Assembly: GCA_021413665.1 (NCBI GenBank)
Contig: JAIOPW010000011.1
Coordinates: 1-8,344 of the forward strand
Reading direction: 5' to 3'
Source: Rhodocyclales bacterium
Lineage (GTDB): Bacteria > Pseudomonadota > Gammaproteobacteria > Burkholderiales > Rhodocyclaceae
Length of the DNA stretch: 8,344 nucleotides
The notes under the pieces were generated by a model that was not told the DNA's origin, searched no databases, and was given only the letters and a program-made list of their open reading frames with translations. Below, piece after piece: positions 1 to 6,630 of this stretch (positions within the stretch are counted from its first letter, which is position 1; every line of letters begins with the position of its first letter). The position numbers and the translations under genes are program-made.

Positions 1-1001
1 TCGCCGAGCGCCTTGACCACGCTGCGGTAGGCCTCGAACTGCTCGTCTTCGCCGGGAAGCTCGTCGCGGTTCATGAACAGGAATTCAGTGCGGAACAGGC
101 CGACGCCGTCGGCGCCGACGGCCCGAGCGCGTTCGGCGTCCGGCGGCAACGCGATGTTGGCGTGCCGTGCCACGGCCTCGCCGTCGAGCGTGCGCGAACG
201 GCCGGTGACCAGGCGCTTGAGCTTGGAACGCTCGAGTTCGAGTTCGGTCTTGCGCAGCCGGTATTCGGCCAGCACCCCGGCATCGGGATCGACGATCAGG
301 ACGCCGCGCGTGCCGTCGACGATCAGCAGGTCGTCGTCCTGGATCAGCGGCCGGGCATGCTGCATGCCGACTACCGCCGGAATGGCGAGGCTGCGCGCGA
401 CGATCGCGGTATGCGAGGTGGAGCCGCCCAGATCGGTGACGAAGCCGCCGATCCTGAGGTTCTTGAACTGTATGGTGTCGGCCGGCGAAAGGTCGTTGGC
501 AACCACGATCAGGTCATCGTCCGCCGCGGCCGCCTTGCGCTTCACCAGCTTGCGCGCCTTGCCCTGCAGCACCTTGAGCACGCGCTCGCCGACTTGCACG
601 ATGTCCTGCTTGCGCTCGCGCAGGTAGGCGTCCTCGAATTCGTCGAACTGGTCGGCGACCCGTTGCATCTGCTGCACCATGGCCCATTCGGCGTTGCAGC
701 GCCGTTCGCGGATCAGCTCGCGCACGCCGTCGGTCAGGGCCGGGTCGGCGAGGATCATGGCGTGCACGTCGACGAAGGCGGACAGTTCCGCCGGGGCGCC
801 GGGCACACTGGCTTCGCTGCGCAGCGCGTCGAGTTCGGCGCTGGCGGTGGCGACAGCCTTGTCGAAGCGGATCACCTCGCCCGCCACGTCGCGTCCGCGC
901 AGTTCGTACTGGGCGACTTCGAGCATCGCATGCGAGACGAGATGCGCGCGGCCGATGGCGATGCCGCCGGAAACCGCCTGGCCGTGAAGGGCGAAAGTCA
1001 T
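1..1001 (-). CDS. ptsI: PTS enzyme I (phosphoenolpyruvate-protein phosphotransferase), N-terminal part
   Basis: Cytoplasmic enzyme I takes the phosphate of phosphoenolpyruvate onto a histidine and passes it to HPr, the first step of the PTS relay. About 333 residues are visible; the C-terminal part lies beyond base 1 (the E. coli enzyme has 575). The phosphohistidine motif GGSTSHTAIVARS is at residues 192-204, with the active His197 encoded at 411-413. The start of the PEP-binding barrel shows VGLFRTEFLFM near residues 300-310, with the substrate-binding arginine at 304. Residues about 30-150 fit the helical HPr-binding domain. The ATG at 1001 was chosen because MTFALHGQAVSGGIAIG matches the usual EI N-terminus; its ribosome site is weak (GGTAG). 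It lies 76 bases downstream of ptsH. The reading frame is intact throughout the window. Identification is very secure. Confidence 0.97.
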   Translation of the reverse strand, partial: MTFALHGQAVSGGIAIGRAHLVSHAMLEVAQYELRGRDVAGEVIRFDKAVATASAELDALRSEASVPGAPAELSAFVDVHAMILADPALTDGVRELIRERRCNAEWAMVQQMQRVADQFDEFEDAYLRERKQDIVQVGERVLKVLQGKARKLVKRKAAAADDDLIVVANDLSPADTIQFKNLRIGGFVTDLGGSTSHTAIVARSLAIPAVVGMQHARPLIQDDDLLIVDGTRGVLIVDPDAGVLAEYRLRKTELELERSKLKRLVTGRSRTLDGEAVARHANIALPPDAERARAVGADGVGLFRTEFLFMNRDELPGEDEQFEAYRSVVKALG

Positions 1002-1077
1002 GGCCGCGCTACCGCAGCCGACCGGCTGTGCGAAGTTAGCCGTGGCACGGGGTTGGAGGGCGCGCCGTTCACAGCGC

Positions 1078-1347
1078 TCACTCCGCCTCGCCGAACTTGC
1101 CGGCAACCATATCGAGGATGGCCCGCAGGGCCTCGTCGGCGCGCTCGCCTTCGGTATCGACGATGACGCTGGAACCTTTGCCCGCGGCCAGCATCATCAC
1201 ACCCATGATGCTCTTGGCGTTGATGCGACGGCTGCCGCGCTCCATCCAGACCTCGCAGGGATAGGAACCGGCAAGCTGGCAGAGCTTGGCGGAGGCGCGT
1301 GCATGCAGGCCCAGTTTGTTGACGATCTCGGCTTCGGCGCGCGGCAT
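1078..1347 (-). CDS. ptsH: HPr phosphocarrier protein
   Basis: HPr is the small cytoplasmic phosphocarrier between enzyme I and EIIA proteins. The product has 89 residues, the usual size. The EI phosphorylation site is seen as KLGLHARAS with His at residue 15, the classical position. The regulatory site is seen as NAKSIMGVM with Ser at residue 46, the target of HPr kinase/phosphorylase in organisms that have it. Keeping both sites suggests an hprK gene elsewhere in the genome, as in many betaproteobacteria (inference). The ATG at 1347 was chosen because it puts both sites at their canonical numbers; the frame stays open upstream to an ATG at 1404, but that would add 19 atypical residues. It lies between EIIA and ptsI in the same direction. 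Confidence 0.97.
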   Translation of the reverse strand: MPRAEAEIVNKLGLHARASAKLCQLAGSYPCEVWMERGSRRINAKSIMGVMMLAAGKGSSVIVDTEGERADEALRAILDMVAGKFGEAE

Positions 1348-1394
1348 CTCACGCCCCCGCCGGGCCGCCCGCGCTGGCGCGGAAAGAACATGAG

Positions 1395-1435
1395 CATCCC
1401 CCATCCCCCGCCCACGGGGCGGGGGATGGGGGATG
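1395..1435. repeat. Perfect 19-bp inverted repeat with 3-base loop (REP-like hairpin)
   Basis: Bases 1395-1413 (CATCCCCCATCCCCCGCCC) are the exact reverse complement of 1417-1435, separated by ACG. Each arm also holds a tandem CATCCCC/ATCCCCC unit. The hairpin lies in the EIIA-ptsH gap, 48 bases upstream of the ptsH start. No T-run follows on the minus strand, so it does not look like a normal intrinsic terminator. The C/G-block composition differs from the coding sequence around it and resembles the dispersed intergenic palindromes common in GC-rich proteobacteria. Family membership is inferred; copies elsewhere cannot be seen from here. Confidence 0.85.
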
Positions 1436-1455
1436 GACCGCCCCCTTTACCCGAA

Positions 1456-1491
1456 GGGTGCGCACTCGCACCCCTTTCCTCGGGAAAGGGG
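1456..1491. repeat. Two overlapping, mutually exclusive hairpins in the EIIA-ptsH gap
   Basis: The first stem pairs GGGTGCG (1456-1462) with CGCACCC (1467-1473) around a CACT loop. The second pairs CCCCTTTCC (1471-1479) with GGAAAGGGG (1483-1491) around a TCG loop. The two share bases 1471-1473, so only one can be fully formed at a time. C-rich (1441-1445) and G-rich (1494-1498) blocks flank them and could pair as an outer stem. With the palindrome at 1395-1435 this makes a composite repeat filling most of the 162-base gap. Effects on mRNA stability or on the EIIA:HPr ratio are possible but unproven. Confidence 0.7.
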
Positions 1492-1509
1492 TCGGGGGAT
1501 TGGTATTCA

Positions 1510-1899
1510 TCAGTGTTTGAGCATGTTGAGCACACCGTCGCGACCGCCGGCGACGGCGCGGGTGACCAGGGTTTCCATGTCCTTGTCGCGATAGGCGATG
1601 GCGCGCAGCAGCATGGGCAGGTTGACGCCGGCAACACCCTCGACGCGGCCTGGTTCGAGCAGCTTCATGGCCAGGTTGGACGGCGTGGCGCCATAGATGT
1701 CGGTCAGGATCAGTACGCCGCGGCCGGTGTCGACCAGCTTCAGCATGTCGCGCGCCAGAGGCAGGGCATCCAGCGGATCGTCCTGCGCGGCGACGCCGAG
1801 CTGGGCGATCTGCAGGGGGCGCTTGTTGAGCACATGGCAGGCGCACTGGATCAGCGCTTCGCCATAGGTGCTGTGGGTGAGGAGGAAGAGTCCGATCAT
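1510..1899 (-). CDS. PTS EIIA component, mannose/fructose (EIIA-Man) family, stand-alone
   Basis: This is a single-domain cytoplasmic EIIA of 129 residues that accepts phosphate from HPr. The N-terminus MIGLFLLTHSTYGEAL carries the phospho-acceptor histidine at residue 9. The second family motif, LTDIYGATPSN, places an aspartate at residue 67, matching the Asp67 known from E. coli EIIA-Man. There is no EIIB, EIIC or EIID domain or gene nearby, so a sensory or regulatory output is more likely than sugar transport (inference from family and context). The ATG at 1899 follows the stop of the 62-residue protein by 9 bases and has no clear Shine-Dalgarno sequence, only an A-rich stretch, so it may depend on translation of the upstream gene. 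ptsH follows after the repeat-filled gap. Confidence 0.93.
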   Translation of the reverse strand: MIGLFLLTHSTYGEALIQCACHVLNKRPLQIAQLGVAAQDDPLDALPLARDMLKLVDTGRGVLILTDIYGATPSNLAMKLLEPGRVEGVAGVNLPMLLRAIAYRDKDMETLVTRAVAGGRDGVLNMLKH

Positions 1900-1908
1900 G
1901 CTTTTATT

Positions 1909-2097
1909 CTAACGGATCATGATGCACGCCAGAGCGAGCAGCGCGGCCAGCAGGAAGATGATCGACAGGCGTCGCGCCCAGCGCCGCTTGTCGGCTTCCG
2001 CCGCATTTTCGGCATCGACGATGCGGCGGATGCGGCGCAACGCGGCAATGCCGACGGTGCGCCTCACGTTGCGTTCGATTTCAGGATCCCCGGTCAT
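1909..2097 (-). CDS. Small single-pass membrane protein of unknown function (62 aa)
   Basis: The product has 62 residues. Residues 1-43 are charged and rich in arginine and glutamate (IERNVRR, RRIRRIVDAE, EADKRRWARR). Residues about 44-61 are a hydrophobic span (LSIIFLLAALLALACIMI) ending almost at the C-terminus. The shape is that of a tail-anchored inner-membrane protein; with the RR-rich flank before the span, the N-terminal part should face the cytoplasm by the positive-inside rule. The ATG at 2097 overlaps the apbE stop as ATGA, and GGAG lies about 8 bases upstream, which supports a real, coupled gene. A longer upstream extension in the same frame would run inside apbE and is rejected. 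I do not recognise the family and assign no function. Confidence 0.75.
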   Translation of the reverse strand: MTGDPEIERNVRRTVGIAALRRIRRIVDAENAAEADKRRWARRLSIIFLLAALLALACIMIR

Positions 2098-3140
2098 TGC
2101 CTGATCTCCAGCTTCAGGTCCGGGACTTCGATTTTCAGCCGTGCTTGCATGGCCGGCGTCGCAAACGCCGTGCCGTCGGCGCCGACTTTCAGCACCGCAT
2201 CGACGCCGAGCTTTCGCGCCATGGCACGCCATTCCGGGCCGGCGATGAAGATCGGCTTGGACAGCGCGTCGGAACGCATCCCTGCGGACGGGCCCGGCGC
2301 GACCAGTATCGTGACCGCCTGTGTGCCCTCCGCCGGAACGCCGGTACGAGGATCGAGCAGGTGGCAATAACGCCGACCGGCCACTTCGAAATAGCGGTGG
2401 TAATCGCCCGAGGTACCGATGGCTTCACCGTCCTTCAGTTCCAGCGAAGCCAGTGGCGCACCGCCGACACCCTGCGGCCGCGGGTGCTGGATACCGACTC
2501 GCCACGGGATACCGCGGCCGTCGCGGCTGCCCAGCGCCATGACGTTGCCGCCGATGTTGATCAGCGCATGGGCGATGCCATCCTGCTTGAGTGAAGTCGC
2601 CGCGCGATCCAGCGCGACGCCCTTGAGATAGCCGCCGAAGTCGAGGGCGACGCTCTTGCTGCGGCTGCCGACGCGATCGCCGTCAAGGTGCAGGTCGGCG
2701 ATCGAGGGGTGCTGCGCGAGCAGCGCCTTGAGCGCGTCCGGACCGGGCAGGCGCGGCTGGATGTCGTCGGTGTGGAAACCCCACAAAGCGATCAGCCGGC
2801 CGATGCCGGGATCGAACAGGTACTCGCCGGCGGCGGCGACGGCTTGCGCGTCGCGGATGTAGGCGGCGAACTCCGCCGTCACTTCGTGCGTGCGACCGGC
2901 AGCGATGGCCTCGTTCAAGGCCGACAATTCGGAGGGCTGCCAGGCATGGTAGGTCCGATGCAGGCGGTCAAATTCCTGCAAAACGCGCGCGCCGGCGGCG
3001 CGGGCCTGCGCTTCCGGCACGCCGGCGATCAGCAGTTCGACGCGGGTGCCGAAGACATAGGATTCCTGCCGCCATGGTGCCGGCTGCCCGCAAGCCGCGA
3101 GCAGCCAGGCCACGACAAGCAGCGTTAAGAGTTGCCGCAC
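2094..3140 (-). CDS. apbE: FAD:protein FMN transferase, ApbE family lipoprotein
   Basis: ApbE enzymes use FAD to attach FMN covalently to a threonine of exported flavoproteins such as RnfG/NqrC or FMN-binding-domain reductases. The 348-residue product starts with a lipoprotein signal: a hydrophobic core, then lipobox LAAC with Cys17, so it should be anchored on the periplasmic side. Family motifs seen are DFGGYLKGVALD (167-178), INIGGN (194-199), TSGDYHRYF (243-251), HLLDPRTGVP (260-269) and SDALSKPIF (290-298). In the last motif a lysine (295) stands where the family usually has a threonine near the Mg2+ site. The start is GTG at 3140, overlapping the gshB end by 16 bases, with GGAA upstream. 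The gene ends in an ATGA overlap with the 62-aa gene. No flavoprotein substrate is encoded in the window. Confidence 0.93.
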   Translation of the reverse strand: MRQLLTLLVVAWLLAACGQPAPWRQESYVFGTRVELLIAGVPEAQARAAGARVLQEFDRLHRTYHAWQPSELSALNEAIAAGRTHEVTAEFAAYIRDAQAVAAAGEYLFDPGIGRLIALWGFHTDDIQPRLPGPDALKALLAQHPSIADLHLDGDRVGSRSKSVALDFGGYLKGVALDRAATSLKQDGIAHALINIGGNVMALGSRDGRGIPWRVGIQHPRPQGVGGAPLASLELKDGEAIGTSGDYHRYFEVAGRRYCHLLDPRTGVPAEGTQAVTILVAPGPSAGMRSDALSKPIFIAGPEWRAMARKLGVDAVLKVGADGTAFATPAMQARLKIEVPDLKLEIRQ

Positions 3141-4072
3141 TCCCGTTCCAGGGCGTCGATCAAGGTGGCGGCGACGTCGAATTTCGTCTGCTGCGCGATC
3201 TCGACGAAACAGGTGGGGCTGGTGACGTTGATCTCGGTCAGGCAGTCGCCGATCACGTCGAGGCCGACGATCAGCAGGCCGCGCGCCCAGAGAATTGGCG
3301 CCAGCGCTTCGGCGATTTCGCGGTCGCGGCCGAGCAGCGGCCGTGCCACGCCCTTGCCGCCGGCGGCAAGGTTGCCGCGTGACTCCCCGGCCTTGGGAAT
3401 GCGCGCCAGGCAGTAGGGCACGGGTTCGCCGGCGATCAGCAGGATGCGCTTGTCGCCGTGGGCGATGGCCGGCAGGTAACGCTGCGCCATGATGCTGCGG
3501 GCGCCAAAATTGGTCAGGGTCTCGACGATGACATTGCGATTGGGATCGTCCTTCAGCACGCGGAAAATGCTGCTGCCGCCCATGCCGTCGAGCGGCTTGA
3601 GGATGACATCGTCGAGTTCGTCGATGAAGGCGTGGATGTCGACCGGGTCGCGGGCGATCAGCGTGGTCGGCGTGAACTGCGGGAACTCGGCGATGGCGAC
3701 TTTTTCGGAATGGTCGCGGATCGAACGCGGCTTGTTCCAGATCCGCGCGCCTTCGGCTTCGGCCCGTTCCAGCAGCCAGGTGGCGGCGACGTATTCGAAA
3801 TCGAAGGGCGGGTCCTGGCGCATCAGCACCGCGTCGTAAGCAGTCAGCGGCAGTACGGCTTCCCCGGCCAGGGAGTACCAGGGCTCTTCCCCGGCGGTCG
3901 GCAGAATTTTCTGCGCGCGCGCCGCGACGCGGCCCTCGCGCCAGGTCAGCGCCGCGCGCTGTATGGCCCAGACCTCATGGCCACGCTTCGCCGCTGCGCG
4001 CATCATGGCCACGGACGAATCCTTGTAGGCCGTGAGGCTATCGAGCGGATCCAGAATGAAAGCCAGCTTCAT
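3125..4072 (-). CDS. gshB: Glutathione synthetase
   Basis: This cytoplasmic ATP-grasp ligase joins glycine to gamma-glutamylcysteine with ATP, the second step of glutathione synthesis. At 315 residues it has the length of the E. coli enzyme. The N-terminus MKLAFILDPL is typical, as are MRQDPPFD (84-91), the ATP-binding glycine loop ILKPLDGMGGSSIFRV (157-172) and the C-terminal metal/substrate motif LTEINVTSPTCFVEI (278-292). The ATG at 4072 sits 3 bases after the gshA stop with GGGAG upstream, so gshA and gshB should be translated together. Its 3' end overlaps the apbE start by 16 bases. All expected motifs are present and the frame is intact. Confidence 0.98.
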   Translation of the reverse strand: MKLAFILDPLDSLTAYKDSSVAMMRAAAKRGHEVWAIQRAALTWREGRVAARAQKILPTAGEEPWYSLAGEAVLPLTAYDAVLMRQDPPFDFEYVAATWLLERAEAEGARIWNKPRSIRDHSEKVAIAEFPQFTPTTLIARDPVDIHAFIDELDDVILKPLDGMGGSSIFRVLKDDPNRNVIVETLTNFGARSIMAQRYLPAIAHGDKRILLIAGEPVPYCLARIPKAGESRGNLAAGGKGVARPLLGRDREIAEALAPILWARGLLIVGLDVIGDCLTEINVTSPTCFVEIAQQTKFDVAATLIDALERECGNS

Positions 4073-4075
4073 GGC

Positions 4076-5365
4076 CTACTCCCGCGGCGCCGCGCGCTCG
4101 AGTTCGAGCGAGGCCGCCAGCATGGCGAGTCGCGCCACCACGCCATAGGCATAGAAGCGGTTGGGCGGCGCGTCGGGCTCAAGCTGGGCGTCGGGCAGCG
4201 TGCAGCCGGTCTCGAAGGCCAGCGGCTTGAAGGTCATGCCGGGCGCATTAAGGTTCTCGTTGATGGCGCGCCCGGTATTGACACGGTAGAAGCCACCGAC
4301 GACGTAGCGGTCGATCATGTAAACCACCGGCTCGGCGGTGCCTTCGTCGACCCGCTCGAAGGTCGGCACGCCTTCCTGGATAATGACCTCGGTCACCGCC
4401 ATGCCTTCCTTGACCACCGCCATCTTGTTGCGCTGCTTGCGGTTGAGGTTCTTCACTTCGCTCGCGTCCTTCACCGTCATGATGCCCATGCCGTAGGTGC
4501 CGGCATCAGCCTTGACGATGACGAAGGGCTCGGTCTCGATGCCGTATTCCTTGTACTTGGCGCGCATGCGGTAGAGCAGCGTGTCGATGTTGGCGGCGAG
4601 GCATTCCTCGCCCGAGCGCTCATGGAAATTCACCTTGCCGCAGACTTCGAACTCCGGGTTGATCAACCAGGGATCGATGCCCAGCTCGCCGGCGAAACTG
4701 ATCGCGACATCCTGGTAGGCGGCGAAATGCTTCGACTTGCGGCGCACATGCCAGCCGGCCCACAGCGGAGGAATCAGGAACTGCTCATTGATGTTCAGCA
4801 ACATTTCCGGCACGCCGCCCGACAAATCGTTGTTGAGCAGCACGGCGCAGGGATCGAAGCCTTCCAGCCCGAGCCGGCGGCCTTCGGCACCGATTCGCTT
4901 CAGGGGTTCCAGCACCAGCTTCTGGCCGTCGGGAAGGTCGAGCGTGGTCGCTTCGGTGATCTCCGGCAGCAGGCTGCCGACGCGCACGTTGAGGCCGGTG
5001 TGGTGGAGGATGGTGGCCAGCCGCGCCACGTTCATCAGGTAGAACTGGTTGCGCGTGTGGTTCTCGGGCACCAGCAGCAGGTTCCGCGCTTCGGGGCAGA
5101 TCTTCTCGATCGCTGACATCGCCGCCTGCACGCACAGCGGCAGGAAGGCCGGATTCAGGTTGTTGAAGCCGCCGGGGAACAGATTGGTGTCGACCGGCGC
5201 CAGCTTGAAGCCGGCGTTGCGCAGGTCGACCGAGCTGTAGAAGGGCGGCGTGTGCTCCAGCCACTGCGTGCGCAGCCAGCGTTCGACCGTGGTGTCGTTG
5301 TCGAGGATGCGCCGTTCGAGTTCGAGCAGCGGGCCGGTGAGGGCGGTAGTGAGGTGTGGAACCAT
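4076..5365 (-). CDS. gshA: Glutamate-cysteine ligase, T. ferrooxidans-type GshA family
   Basis: This enzyme joins glutamate and cysteine with ATP, the first and usually rate-limiting step of glutathione synthesis. The 429-residue protein does not resemble E. coli GshA; it matches the separate GshA family first defined in acidithiobacilli and common in beta/gammaproteobacteria (recognised from memory). Characteristic stretches are SSVDLRNAGFKLAPVDTNLFPGG (44-66, given here by its ends only as SSVDLRN and DTNLFPGG), VPENHTRNQFY (99-109), VIVKADAGTYGMGIMTV (282-298), which looks like a nucleotide-binding loop, and YMIDRYVVGGFYRVNT (349-364). The ATG at 5365 was chosen over an in-frame TTG at 5392 because MVPHLTTALTGPLLELE is the expected beginning; the ribosome site is weak. 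gshB follows after 3 bases, and the methyltransferase ends 54 bases upstream. Confidence 0.93.
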   Translation of the reverse strand: MVPHLTTALTGPLLELERRILDNDTTVERWLRTQWLEHTPPFYSSVDLRNAGFKLAPVDTNLFPGGFNNLNPAFLPLCVQAAMSAIEKICPEARNLLLVPENHTRNQFYLMNVARLATILHHTGLNVRVGSLLPEITEATTLDLPDGQKLVLEPLKRIGAEGRRLGLEGFDPCAVLLNNDLSGGVPEMLLNINEQFLIPPLWAGWHVRRKSKHFAAYQDVAISFAGELGIDPWLINPEFEVCGKVNFHERSGEECLAANIDTLLYRMRAKYKEYGIETEPFVIVKADAGTYGMGIMTVKDASEVKNLNRKQRNKMAVVKEGMAVTEVIIQEGVPTFERVDEGTAEPVVYMIDRYVVGGFYRVNTGRAINENLNAPGMTFKPLAFETGCTLPDAQLEPDAPPNRFYAYGVVARLAMLAASLELERAAPRE

Positions 5366-5419
5366 GGTTTGTTTTCTTGATCCGGCAAGCAAGCCGCTGT
5401 CGCGCTATTGCAATTGATC

Positions 5420-6604
5420 TTACACCAGCCCCTTGACCGCAAATTCGGCAAAGGCCTCCGGCAGTAGGGCCTGTTCCAGGCTGCGCTGGGAGAACAGGAA
5501 ACGGCCGTCGCAGACGAAGCCCAGTTCGTGCCAATCGACGTCATTGAGCATCTCCGTCAGGCGCTGGAGGTCGGCGGCTTTCAGTGTCGTGCGGTGCGGG
5601 AACAGCGCCATCACCGCGCCGTCGTAGTTGTCGCAGGGATGCAGGAAAAACGGACGGAGATTGCGCGTCTTGTTATTGACGTAGATGCGCGGATCGGTCG
5701 AGACGTGATGGCGGCGGCCCCACTTCCACCAGTTGTTTTCGTCGAAACGCGCGACGCGACGCGCCAGCAGGCGCTCCTTGAACTGCTCCAGCCAGGGCAG
5801 TGGCCCTTCGCGATCGAGATAGATCATGCGCCGCGTGGCGCCGGTCTGCGCCGTCTTCGAACAGACGAAGTCGGCGTTGGCGTATTCCTCGTTGCTGAAA
5901 ATGTCATCGGCGCCGGAAACGGCGCCGACCTTGACGGCGAAAACGCTGGCCAGCGGCAGGCTGTAGATGCCGCGGGTGAACATCAATTGTCCGCCGGAAA
6001 TCGCCATGCGCCGGCCGTCGCGCAGGCGACGTCCGGCATTGCCCTTCTCGAAGCGCCAGATGGCGCAGTTGGGTGCGGCGCCGGTGAATATCCTGGCGTC
6101 GCCGAGGTCCTCGAAATCGGTGATGGTGCCCTGGTCGTAGAGCCAGGTGTTGAGACGACCGGCGCCGGTGGCCTTGAGGAAGTCGCGCGGCGTGATGAGG
6201 ATCAGTTCGCCACCGGGGGCGAGGTGGCGCACGCACTTTTCTATGAAGTGCAGATACAGGTTGGCGTGCCCGTCGAGCAGGCTGGATCCCAGGCGCGGCG
6301 CGGTCTGCGGCAGGATGTCGCGCGCCTTGACGTAGGGTGGGTTGCCAATGACGGTGGCGAACTTTTCGCTCTCGGGGTAGGCGAAAAAGTCGATGTTGAG
6401 CGCGCCGGGCGGGCAATGCGCAGGGTCGATTTCGATTGCAACACAGTGGGGAAGGCGCGATGAAAACGCGCCGTCACCGCAAGCCGGGTCAAGCACCCGG
6501 CCATGGTTGCGGCGCAAGGCGAGCATGCGGTCGACAATTTCGTGGGGAGTAAAGACCTGGCCGTAACGGGCTACGTCGCGCACCGGCAGATCAGGCGTAG
6601 CCAC
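5420..6604 (-). CDS. N6-adenine DNA methyltransferase (class I, NPPY type; TaqI/Eco57I-like), no restriction partner seen
   Basis: This predicted enzyme transfers a methyl group from S-adenosylmethionine to adenine N6 in DNA. In the 394 residues the motif order is that of the gamma class: motif X GQVFTP (15-20), motif I LDPACGDGAF (38-47) for SAM binding, motif II AIEID (56-60), catalytic motif IV NPPY (88-91) and APGGELILITP near residue 130-140. Residues about 220-394 are the likely target-recognition part, with WWKWGRR and IYVNNKTRNLRPFF stretches. The start is GTG at 6604; a stop lies three codons upstream, so no longer start exists, and motif X is complete. No endonuclease gene is adjacent, so it looks like an orphan methylase. 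It ends 54 bases before gshA on the same strand and may head that transcript. The recognition sequence cannot be told. Confidence 0.88.
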   Translation of the reverse strand: MATPDLPVRDVARYGQVFTPHEIVDRMLALRRNHGRVLDPACGDGAFSSRLPHCVAIEIDPAHCPPGALNIDFFAYPESEKFATVIGNPPYVKARDILPQTAPRLGSSLLDGHANLYLHFIEKCVRHLAPGGELILITPRDFLKATGAGRLNTWLYDQGTITDFEDLGDARIFTGAAPNCAIWRFEKGNAGRRLRDGRRMAISGGQLMFTRGIYSLPLASVFAVKVGAVSGADDIFSNEEYANADFVCSKTAQTGATRRMIYLDREGPLPWLEQFKERLLARRVARFDENNWWKWGRRHHVSTDPRIYVNNKTRNLRPFFLHPCDNYDGAVMALFPHRTTLKAADLQRLTEMLNDVDWHELGFVCDGRFLFSQRSLEQALLPEAFAEFAVKGLV

Positions 6605-6630
6605 GACGCGTCATCCACCGGGATACCGCC

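Noticed and set aside
1015..1028. Small CAGCCG/CGGCTG inverted repeat just upstream of the ptsI start
   Set aside because: The 2-base loop and short stem make it weak, and such matches are expected by chance in GC-rich DNA.
1348..1404. N-terminal extension of HPr to the ATG at 1404
   Set aside because: It would add 19 residues and move the active histidine from the canonical position 15; the added residues look like read-through of the gap.
1395..1435. Intrinsic terminator between EIIA and ptsH
   Set aside because: The hairpin is strong but neither strand has a T-run after it, and ptsH needs transcription from upstream unless it has its own promoter.
1395..1498. CRISPR-like repeats in the EIIA-ptsH gap
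   Set aside because: There are no regularly spaced direct repeats with unique spacers; the structure is palindromic.
1000..2370. 456-codon plus-strand open frame crossing ptsH, the repeat, EIIA and the 62-aa gene
   Set aside because: It runs through both genes and repeat DNA on the other strand and shows no protein-family pattern; the minus-strand genes explain the region.
3458..5116. Long 552-codon open frame on the plus strand opposite gshB/gshA
   Set aside because: It lies antisense to two clear genes, its product is histidine/glycine-rich with no recognisable motif, and such frames are a common by-product of GC-rich codon use.
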